From positions 124,001 to 188,000 of the forward strand of contig NZ_BBWU01000039.1 of assembly GCF_000974765.1 (NCBI RefSeq): a stretch of 64,000 nt of DNA. Direction: 5' to 3'. The position numbers were made by a program, and so were the translations under genes. The notes below the pieces were generated by a model, which did not search any database, was not told the origin of the DNA, and saw nothing but the letters and a program-made list of their open reading frames with translations. Of the stretch, positions 57,395-64,000 are shown piece after piece; the stretch's first letter is position 1; each line of letters starts with the position of its first letter. This stretch comes from Sphingomonas changbaiensis NBRC 104936. GTDB taxonomy: Bacteria; Pseudomonadota; Alphaproteobacteria; Sphingomonadales; Sphingomonadaceae.

Positions 57395-58684
57395 TCAATC
57401 CGCGAACGGGTCCCTCACCAGGATCGTGTCCTCGCGCTCGGGGCTGGTCGAGACCAGCGCCACCGGGCAGCGGATCAGTTCCTCAATGCGGCGTATGTAC
57501 TTGATCGCCTGGGCGGGCAGCTGCGCCCAGCTGCGCGCGCCGGCAGTCGATTCGCTCCAGCCCTCGATCTCTTCATAGATCGGCTCGACCGCGGCCTGAT
57601 CGGCGGCATGCGCCGGAAAGTGATCGAGCGTGCGGCCGTTCAGCCGATAGCCGGTGCAGATTCGGATCGTCTCCAGTCCGTCGAGCACGTCGAGCTTGGT
57701 GAGGGCGACGCCGGTGACGCCCGAGACCGCGACCGACTGCCGCACCAGCACCGCGTCGAACCAGCCGCAGCGGCGGCGGCGTCCGGTGACGGTGCCGAAT
57801 TCATGACCCCGCTCGCCCAGCCACTGGCCGATCTCGTCGTCGAGTTCGGTCGGGAACGGGCCGGAGCCGACGCGCGTCGTATAGGCCTTGACGATGCCGA
57901 GCACGAACCCGACCGCGCTCGGCCCGAGGCCGGAGCCGCCCGCGGCAGTGCCGGCGATCGTGTTGGAGCTGGTCACGAACGGATAGGTGCCGTGATCCAC
58001 GTCGAGCAACACGCCCTGCGCGCCTTCGAACAGGATGCGGCGGCCGCGGCTGCGCGCTTGGTTCAGGTCCAGCCAGACGGGCTTGGCGAATTGCAGCACG
58101 AAATCGGCGACATCGCCGAGCTCACGCAGCAGCCGCTCGCGGTCGATCGGCGGCTCCCCGAAGCCAGCGCGCAAAGCGTCGTGGTGTGCGGTCAACCGAT
58201 CCAACTGCGGTCCGAGATCGTCGAGATGGGCGAGGTCGCACACGCGGATCGCGCGGCGGCCGACCTTATCTTCATAGGCAGGACCAATGCCGCGCCGCGT
58301 CGTGCCGATCTTGCCGGCGCCCGACGCATCCTCGCGCAGCGCGTCGAGATCGCGATGGAACGGCAGGATCAGCGGGCAGGTGTCGGCGATCGACAGGGCT
58401 TCGGGCGTGACGGTCACGCCCTGTGCCCGAAGCTTCTCGACCTCCGCCTTCAGCGCCCAAGGGTCGAGCACGACGCCATTGCCGATCACCGACGGCGTGC
58501 CACGGACGATGCCCGAAGGCAGCAGCGACAGCTTGTAGACCTGGTCGCCGACGACGAGCGTATGCCCGGCATTGTGGCCGCCCTGAAAGCGGACGACCAG
58601 ATCCGCCCGCTCGGCGAGCCAATCGACGATCTTGCCCTTGCCTTCGTCGCCCCATTGCGCGCCGATCACCGTGACGTTGGCCAC
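57395..58684 (-). CDS. purA: Adenylosuccinate synthase
   Basis: The product is 429 residues. It joins IMP and aspartate with GTP, the first committed step to AMP. P-loop-like [19 protein letters not shown] (7-25) with the catalytic Asp/His pair (GGHNAGHT at about 35-42) and the later [12 protein letters not shown] block are standard. The N-terminus [15 protein letters not shown] is conserved. It stands alone, downstream of the kinase-less KdpD-like gene. Confidence 0.97.
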   Translation of the reverse strand: MANVTVIGAQWGDEGKGKIVDWLAERADLVVRFQGGHNAGHTLVVGDQVYKLSLLPSGIVRGTPSVIGNGVVLDPWALKAEVEKLRAQGVTVTPEALSIADTCPLILPFHRDLDALREDASGAGKIGTTRRGIGPAYEDKVGRRAIRVCDLAHLDDLGPQLDRLTAHHDALRAGFGEPPIDRERLLRELGDVADFVLQFAKPVWLDLNQARSRGRRILFEGAQGVLLDVDHGTYPFVTSSNTIAGTAAGGSGLGPSAVGFVLGIVKAYTTRVGSGPFPTELDDEIGQWLGERGHEFGTVTGRRRRCGWFDAVLVRQSVAVSGVTGVALTKLDVLDGLETIRICTGYRLNGRTLDHFPAHAADQAAVEPIYEEIEGWSESTAGARSWAQLPAQAIKYIRRIEELIRCPVALVSTSPEREDTILVRDPFAD

Positions 58685-58747
58685 ACTCGCTCCTTTCGTG
58701 TCGGCGCCCGACTAGAGAAGCGTGCGGCTCGGGTCCAGCGGGCGATG

Positions 58748-60049
58748 CTAGCCCGCGGAGGTAACGGCCGCTCCCGACGCGCGCATGTCGTCCTCCAGCC
58801 TCAGCCGTTCGTGGGCCAGCGCCGCCTGGGCCAGCAGCGTCGCCAGGAGAACCTTCTGGTCGGCGCGCACCGGGTCGCGACCGTCCTCGGCGGCGAGGCC
58901 CAGCACGGCGAGCGTCCCGAGCGAGGTCCGGAGCGGCTGGAATTGCCAGTTCGCGTCGGCCAGCAGCTTGGTGCCGCTGCCTGCTTCCTCGCCCTGCTGC
59001 CACGCCCATTCGAGCGCGGTCGTGTCGACCGGGCTGAACACCGGCTCGGCCGGCACCGCTGCGACGCATTTGAGCGCGCCGTCCACATCGCGCACCACCA
59101 CCGTTTGAAGGCCACCCATCAGGTTCGACACTTCCGAACAGACGATCGCGGCGGTCCCGTCCCAGTCGGACACGCGCGTGAGCTGGAGCGCGAAGCTGGC
59201 GAGGCTGGCATTCTCCCGCGCGTTGCGATCGCTAAGGCCGACGCGTCGCCTGAGCTCGGACGTGACGAAGCCGGTATGCGCGGCCGCCAGGCCCAGCACC
59301 ACGGCGAGCACCCAGCTCTGCGGCGCCGAGAGCCGGAACGCGAAATGCGGTGTGACGAACAGGAAATTGGTGAGCAGCACCGCGAGCGCAGCGCTCAACA
59401 GACCGGGACGCGTGCCGAACAGCGCCGCTGCGCCGATCACCGGAAACAGGAACAAGAGGCTCAGCGCGCCGGTGCTGAGCCAGGGCGACAGCGCGCCCGC
59501 GACGGCGGCGGTCACCACCGTCAGGCCGGCAGCCTTGGCGTAGGCGCCGCCGCTGCCTGGCGACTTAACCGGCTTCTTGCCGCGCTTCGGCAGCGGCTGG
59601 GCGGCGGAGGGGATCAGGTGAATGGCGGCGGTGATTCCGCGATCGATCAGTTCGGTCGGCAGGCGCGGACGCACGCGCGCGCTCAGCCCGGTCCGCCGAT
59701 GCGCGCCGATCACGATGTCGGTGACGAGCGCATCCTCCAGGTGAGAGCTCAGGCCGTCGGCCACGGAGGCGGCGGGAATTCGCGCGACCGTTGCGCCCAG
59801 CTCCGCCGCATGGGTAAGGGCCTCGGCCGCGTCGAAATCGCTGTTCTTGTCGAACGCATCGGGCGTGACGACATGCACCGCTTCCCACGAGCAGCGAAAG
59901 GCAGCGGCCAGCTCCGCCGCGCGGCGCACGACCGTCAGCGACGTCGAGCCGCGCCCGACCGCCGCAAGGATGCTTCTGGCGTATCCGGGTGTCGTCCGGG
60001 AATCAGGTGCCACGATCGCGCCCTTCGCATGGCCGTTCCGGTCAAACAA
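58748..60049 (-). CDS. KdpD-like protein (Usp + DUF4118 + GAF) without kinase domain
   Basis: The product is 433 residues. The N-terminal universal-stress-type domain (about 22-145, ILAAVGRGSTSLTVVRRAAE; DIVIGAHRRTG), four close membrane helices of the DUF4118 type (about 170-265, LFLFPVIGAAALFGTRPGLL), and a GAF-like domain (about 280-415) follow the middle of KdpD, the potassium sensor. The KdpD P-loop domain at the N-terminus and the histidine kinase at the C-terminus are both missing. It may be a sensor scaffold or a relic. No kdpFABC or kdpE genes are near. Confidence 0.82.
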   Translation of the reverse strand: MFDRNGHAKGAIVAPDSRTTPGYARSILAAVGRGSTSLTVVRRAAELAAAFRCSWEAVHVVTPDAFDKNSDFDAAEALTHAAELGATVARIPAASVADGLSSHLEDALVTDIVIGAHRRTGLSARVRPRLPTELIDRGITAAIHLIPSAAQPLPKRGKKPVKSPGSGGAYAKAAGLTVVTAAVAGALSPWLSTGALSLLFLFPVIGAAALFGTRPGLLSAALAVLLTNFLFVTPHFAFRLSAPQSWVLAVVLGLAAAHTGFVTSELRRRVGLSDRNARENASLASFALQLTRVSDWDGTAAIVCSEVSNLMGGLQTVVVRDVDGALKCVAAVPAEPVFSPVDTTALEWAWQQGEEAGSGTKLLADANWQFQPLRTSLGTLAVLGLAAEDGRDPVRADQKVLLATLLAQAALAHERLRLEDDMRASGAAVTSAG

Positions 60050-60251
60050 CGACCCGGCCGCCTATTCGTGTCCCGGAATGCGGCGCGATCAAGTCGCATC
60101 CAAGCGTAAATGGTCGGGGAGAGAGGAAGGTCGAGACTGCGATACTAACAGATTGAAGAGTCTCAACTAACTGAGAAATCACAAGATTCGAAACCGATTC
60201 TGTAGAGCATGGGGTATATCTCGCCTCTGCTGAGCGGTATTCTGCGCTGCT

Positions 60252-62033
60252 ATGAGATCACAGAAAAAGACAGCCTCAGCTGCACCTGCCCAGTATGTCT
60301 GGCGCAAGCCAAACGCACGCCACCTTTGGTTTAGGATGAGTGTGCCCCGCCCCGTTCGGCCGGCCGTGGGCAAGAAGATCATTCAACACAGTCTCGGGAC
60401 GAACGAGGTTCGCGAAGCTGCCATACGTGCAGCAAAGCGCCGCTACGAGCTGCTTTCCGAATGGGGTGTGATTGATGCCCCTTCCGAAGCCCATAGGAGC
60501 CCCGCAGAGCGCGTTGAGCCCACTCCGGCCGATATGAGGGCCGCCGTTGTGGAACGTGCATTCCTAAAGCCCCTAGACCGTCTGGCCGAACTTTATGCGA
60601 CCAAAGGTTTCCAGACTGATCAGGAACACCGGGCCGCAATCGCCCAAATCCAAACTTGGCTACTTCGCCAGTCGCGGGACAGGGAAAGCAGGGAAGCCTG
60701 GGCTGAACGTGCCGATCGCCTGATTGAGGAGCAGGGATGGTATGTTCCGGCCAATTCCCAGGCCCGTGCCGATTTGGTCGGGATGATGGCTGAAGCTGGC
60801 ACGGAAGCGCTTCGGATCGGGGCCAAGCGTCAGGAAGGTGAGTTCTCGGCAGCGCCCACCAGTGCCGTTGTTACTGAAGGTTTGGCGCTTCGGCAGCGGC
60901 AAGCCACAGCCGGCGAGACTATTTTAGAGTTGTTCGATCGATATTCCGCAATGCGATTGGCAGAAGGTCGAAAGCGGGCGGACACCATCGCGCAGGATCG
61001 AAAGGTTATAATCTTGTTCGCCGACTTTGTCGGTAAGGATCGGGATGTTCGATCGCTGACTAAAGCTGACGTTCGAGAATGGCTAACTGTCCTGACTAAG
61101 CTCCCCCGCCGCTTCTCAGAGATCAGAGGCTATCGCGGGCTCACGCTACGCCAAGCGGCCCAGAAGGGGGCCGCGGAAGGCCGGACGCCTTTGGCCCTAC
61201 TTACGGTCAACAAGTATCTCAGCACCGTTTCGCCATTCTTAGATTGGTGCTGCCGGCAAGCCTACGCTGAACAGAACCCATGCGACGGCCTGCATTTCGA
61301 CGTTAAGAAAGGCAAGAACGCTAGGCCGCCGTTCAGGGCTGAGCAGCTAAACACGATCTTCCGATCACCCTTGTTCACCGGCTTCGCTGCCGATGGGAAG
61401 GAACACTCGCCCGGCCTGAAAAAGGCTGATGACTGGCGTTATTGGCTTCCGATCGTCTGTCTGTTCACAGGGGCCCGGATCGGTGAGATTGCGCAGCTTA
61501 GGCTGCGGGACCTTGAGCGCGACAATGGCACTTGGCTCATCCATATTCGAAATGAAGAGCAATCCGGACAGCGGACCAAATCCGGCTTGAGCCGGGTCGC
61601 TCCAATTCACTCCAGATTGCAGAAGCTCGGCTTCTTAGCCTTCTTTGATCGTCAAAGGGAGAAGGCCAACGGCAATTTGGAAGTCCAACTGTGGCCTGAA
61701 CTGAAGCCTAACGATCGCGGCGAGATGGGTGGTGTGCCCTCTCGGTTCTGGCGGGATTATCTGAAGCGGATTGGTATCAAAGCCGGCCGGGATGGGTATG
61801 GAGCCCATTCATTCCGGCATACGTTAGCCGATCGACTAAGAGAGGCTGGCTATCTCGATAACGAGGTTGCTGTTGCCCTCGGCCACAATCTCAAGACCGT
61901 CACCAGTGGTTATGGCAGGATCAAACAAGGGACGATCTCTCGTCTTAAGGATATGATTGAAAGCATCAACTTTGATGATGTCCATCTTGATCATCTAAGC
62001 GGTAGGCACACTTCTACCTTCCGCTTAGGGTGA
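60252..62033 (+). CDS. Tyrosine-type site-specific integrase
   Basis: The product is 593 residues. The N-terminus (KPNARHLWFRMSVPRPVRP) is like the DUF6538 module of phage and island integrases. A core-binding domain lies near 220-335. Catalytic residues are Arg409 (TGARIGEIAQL), His519-x-x-Arg522 (HSFRHTLAD) and Tyr554 (SGYGRIKQG), so it looks active. GC is lower than its neighbours. No tRNA lies beside it. It would cut and join att sites for a genomic island or phage. Confidence 0.93.
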   Translation: MRSQKKTASAAPAQYVWRKPNARHLWFRMSVPRPVRPAVGKKIIQHSLGTNEVREAAIRAAKRRYELLSEWGVIDAPSEAHRSPAERVEPTPADMRAAVVERAFLKPLDRLAELYATKGFQTDQEHRAAIAQIQTWLLRQSRDRESREAWAERADRLIEEQGWYVPANSQARADLVGMMAEAGTEALRIGAKRQEGEFSAAPTSAVVTEGLALRQRQATAGETILELFDRYSAMRLAEGRKRADTIAQDRKVIILFADFVGKDRDVRSLTKADVREWLTVLTKLPRRFSEIRGYRGLTLRQAAQKGAAEGRTPLALLTVNKYLSTVSPFLDWCCRQAYAEQNPCDGLHFDVKKGKNARPPFRAEQLNTIFRSPLFTGFAADGKEHSPGLKKADDWRYWLPIVCLFTGARIGEIAQLRLRDLERDNGTWLIHIRNEEQSGQRTKSGLSRVAPIHSRLQKLGFLAFFDRQREKANGNLEVQLWPELKPNDRGEMGGVPSRFWRDYLKRIGIKAGRDGYGAHSFRHTLADRLREAGYLDNEVAVALGHNLKTVTSGYGRIKQGTISRLKDMIESINFDDVHLDHLSGRHTSTFRLG

Positions 62034-62838
62034 TATAGAGAGAGGTTTTTTTATTACCATTCTTTATATACTCAACGGATCAAACCCTAGAACCTGATGT
62101 CTCGTTTACCCTAACTGCTTATTGCCTTTCTCCTTGAAAGAGACTGGATGGAAGCCACTCCACGTTGATACCTAGTGAAAGCACTAGGACTGATATCACC
62201 CACACTCTCGTGCTGGTTAGGTTATTCCCTAGAACGGTTCCTGTTCATTGGGAGGGTCGGAAGGTTATAAGTTCCCCCGAGACTATTTTGCCTATGATGT
62301 GGAGCCTTGATCCGGGGCGGGTTATGAGTTCCAGCTTTCGCCTTCCCTAGCCATAGGGGCCGCACACCTTCACGATCCGACCGTCAATGGCCCGTTCGGA
62401 AAGGCATTAGTCTTGGATGTTAACGTGTTCCAGCCTAGGTAAGCGTCACGATGTGACTATAATAGCAGAGCTCTGTCCAATAATCAAACTGAGAGTATTT
62501 GCATCTCCAGGTGACCTCGTGGTTTTCCCGGCTTATTGCCTATGAGGCACAACCAACTGGCTGATTATCTATAGCACGGGATTGGCGAGTTTTGAGCGAG
62601 CACATTCCAGTTGTGCCCCCCCTATTTTTGTTTAATTGCTTAACGTTTTTTAACTTCGCTTAACGCTGCTGCTGCCGACCTTCTTGATTGGACAGGAAGG
62701 GAGCGTGGAGCGGAAAGCGGTCGCCTGAAGAGACGCTCGCGGCCCTGGGTTATCCCCCGCGCCTATTACGAGGTGCGGCAACTCTTTTCGTCCACTTTCA
62801 GGGATGTTAATGCCTCCTCCACAACAGGGGAGAACAAC
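62034..62838. other. AT-richer stretch without a credible gene next to the integrase
   Basis: About 800 bases with many short inverted pieces, e.g. CCTAGTG-AAAG-CACTAGG (62171-62188), and the doubled GCTTAACG in TTGCTTAACGTTTTTTAAC then TTCGCTTAACG near 62636-62664. The only frame of note, 61 codons from 62165, has poor codon use and no ribosome site. No tRNA, tmRNA or att duplication was found by eye. It may hold an attachment site, a non-coding RNA or decayed genes. Confidence 0.5.
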
Positions 62839-63471
62839 ATGCGCCGAGTCTTGCTTGCTGGATTAGCCTTCGGTTTAGGTGTGCCAGCGTCTGCGACAGT
62901 GACGGTCTACACTGATCCTGTGGCTTTCAAGGCGGCTGCAGGGGGCCAAGTCACTCGTTTCAATTTTCCCTTTCGCGACGAAGACCGGGAATACATTCCG
63001 ATCGGTCCCGAATACCAGTTCAGAGACATCCTATTTGAAAGCGGTCTGCTCGCTTCGTTCAATGACGAGCATTTCGTATACGGTACCGAGTCAGTTAGCG
63101 GGCCCAGATACCTCGACACCTATAGCAGCCTTCACGTCACAACGCCGCGTCACGTCCTAGGCCTCTATCTGGGCACCTATTACGACTGCTGTGACCTTCA
63201 GATAACGTATCAACTTGGAAGTAAATCCGGATCGGTCCAGATGCCAACTTACGGCACAGCAACGTTCTTGGGCGTCATCGACACCTCTGGCCCTGTGGAT
63301 TGGACTTTGCGATCAACGGGGCTCGATCTCGCCGTAGCATCCATTCTCACCCCGGTCCCCGAGCCTGCGACTTGGACAATGATGCTGGGCGGCTTCGGTA
63401 TGCTCGGATGGGCCGTCGGACGGAAAAAGTTTCGGCTCGCTCAAGGGACAACGGCAGCCGCTACGTCATAG
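62839..63471 (+). CDS. PEPxxWA-CTERM sorting-domain protein
   Basis: The product is 210 residues. Signal peptide MRRVLLAGLAFGLGVPASA; beta-rich secreted body; C-terminal VPEPATWTMMLGGFGMLGWA with a basic tail (VGRKKFR), i.e. the PEP-CTERM sorting signal. A ribosome site GGGGAGA lies six bases before the ATG at 62839. Its body (LYLGTYYDCCDLQITYQLG) is unlike the other PEP-CTERM protein of this window, so it is not a recent duplicate. It may be cargo of the integrated element. Confidence 0.9.
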   Translation: MRRVLLAGLAFGLGVPASATVTVYTDPVAFKAAAGGQVTRFNFPFRDEDREYIPIGPEYQFRDILFESGLLASFNDEHFVYGTESVSGPRYLDTYSSLHVTTPRHVLGLYLGTYYDCCDLQITYQLGSKSGSVQMPTYGTATFLGVIDTSGPVDWTLRSTGLDLAVASILTPVPEPATWTMMLGGFGMLGWAVGRKKFRLAQGTTAAATS

Positions 63472-63538
63472 TGATCGGACTGCAGGCAAGCTCGACACCG
63501 CGGTAGCTCATCTGCCGCGGGCTGGCTCAATCTTGAAC

Positions 63539-63562
63539 GTCCGCTAGGGGTGGATAGCGGAC
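63539..63562. repeat. Hairpin GTCCGCTA...TAGCGGAC, dispersed intergenic unit
   Basis: A perfect 8-bp stem around GGGGTGGA, between two plus-strand genes. The sequence around it resembles the unit at 16124-16155. Confidence 0.5.
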
Positions 63563-63598
63563 ATTGGCTCTGGCTTACTGGACCGCTAAGCGTAGCTC

Positions 63599-63895
63599 AT
63601 GATTTGGAACATCATAGACCGCAGAGAGCGGCCATATCGATGGCGCGAAGTGAACGCGATTATCGAAGCTGTTGAACACGACAATAGCTGCCAAGATGCC
63701 GACCAAGCGCCGGACAGCGATCCTGTTTTGATAGTCGATTATGATGCGTTGGAAGCGGTCTCCGTTGCAGAGGCCGTCAAGTGGGCGAACGAACAGCGAT
63801 GCCCAGTGACATTATACCTCTATGACTCAGGTCGGGGCTTCGAAGCGGAAGAACACTTCCAGGCGGTTGGTAATCGCCTCCAAAATGATGACTGA
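63599..63895 (+). CDS. Hypothetical protein
   Basis: The product is 98 residues, starting MIWNIIDRRERPYRWREVNA. LIVDYDALEAVSVAEAVKWA then VTLYLYDSG suggests a small alpha/beta fold; the first part is acidic and polar. No signal or membrane segment. Codon use is less GC-biased than the core, as in the integrase region. No family recognised. Confidence 0.6.
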   Translation: MIWNIIDRRERPYRWREVNAIIEAVEHDNSCQDADQAPDSDPVLIVDYDALEAVSVAEAVKWANEQRCPVTLYLYDSGRGFEAEEHFQAVGNRLQNDD

Positions 63896-63928
63896 CGCCT
63901 GCAATGGGTGGGTTTGCGACATTCGTCC

Positions 63929-64000
63929 CTACTCAGGAAAGCCAATCATCGCCCGGTAGAGTGTGACGACGAAAACTACCCCGGTCATCGTGACCGCAAG
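63929..64000 (-). CDS. C-terminal end of a reverse-strand gene (partial)
   Basis: Read on the minus strand, an open frame enters from the window edge and ends at a TAG (63929-63931) after 23 codons: LAVTMTGVVFVVTLYRAMIG then FPE. The hydrophobic run followed by a charged turn looks like the end of a small membrane protein. With so little visible, this is tentative. Confidence 0.35.
   Translation of the reverse strand, partial: LAVTMTGVVFVVTLYRAMIGFPE

Noticed and set aside
56969-60109. 1046-codon plus-strand open frame
   Set aside because: It is antisense to purA and the KdpD-like gene, starts out of frame inside the cytochrome gene and shows no domain.
60179-60240. tRNA-like piece (reverse strand GGTTTCGAATC)
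   Set aside because: Only the T-loop-like string is present; no matching acceptor, D or anticodon stems could be folded by eye.
62165-62350. 61-codon frame in the integrase-adjacent stretch
   Set aside because: No ribosome binding site, poor codon use and no family resemblance; better left as non-coding.

Overview
This window looks like a chromosome segment of a member of the Sphingomonadales (a Sphingomonas-like alphaproteobacterium). The coding DNA is GC-rich, and several genes are typical of the group: a DUF4167 protein, two PEPxxWA-CTERM proteins, a Slam/surface-lipoprotein pair, a DUF721-thioredoxin-thioredoxin-smc cluster and an rnd-lptC-lptA-lptB-rpoN operon. Most of the window is housekeeping core. 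No rRNA, tRNA, CRISPR array or insertion sequence was recognised.

Region by region. 1-4.4 kb: end of a histidine-utilisation operon (hutG end, hutU), a lower-GC, translationally coupled pair that looks like toxin plus immunity protein, an exported L,D-transpeptidase-like protein and a tiny gene closed by a terminator. 4.4-8.7 kb: DUF4167 gene and the coupled operon hisS-prfA-prmC. Here hisS has an atypical low-GC 3' domain, and the prmC start lies inside a pair of palindromic repeats. 8.7-16.1 kb: DUF1345 membrane protein, M61 peptidase, ppa, SDR/thiolase beta-oxidation pair, Cys-rich copper protein, nitroreductase. 16.2-22.3 kb: ferredoxin-NADP reductase-like enzyme, NAD-salvage pair pnuC-nadR kinase, CsgG-family protein with a CRP-like palindrome upstream, DUF72 and lepA.

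22.3-25.5 kb is the clearest accessory islet: a frameshifted antitoxin-like remnant and a low-GC 838-residue protein joining an HsdR_N-type PD-(D/E)xK nuclease domain to an ORC/Cdc6-like ATPase and a winged-helix-like tail. It is my main candidate for an undescribed, probably defensive, single-gene system. 25.5-33.8 kb: small lineage proteins, a PEP-CTERM protein, an SDR, exported small proteins, an orphan ExbD, an APC permease and a cytochrome c'. 33.9-40 kb: gyrB converging with a mazEF module (palindromic operator upstream of mazE), then a surface lipoprotein on a long Pro-Thr-Ala stalk with its Slam exporter.

40-47.7 kb: rpoN and the lipopolysaccharide-transport genes, RNase D, a double cold-shock-domain protein, a P450 coupled to a DJ-1/PfpI protein, and a J-domain protein. 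47.8-60 kb: smc, two DsbA-like proteins, DUF721, mutY-nudC, pheA, a membrane cytochrome c, purA and a kinase-less KdpD-like protein. 60.2-64 kb: a tyrosine integrase, about 0.8 kb of AT-richer DNA without a credible gene, a second PEP-CTERM protein, a small unknown gene and the end of a reverse-strand gene. This is probably one edge of an integrated element that continues past the window.

Paired palindromic repeats (BIME-like, several families) occupy many gene junctions and help separate convergent transcripts. All calls come from reading the sequence and from family knowledge; no database search was run.
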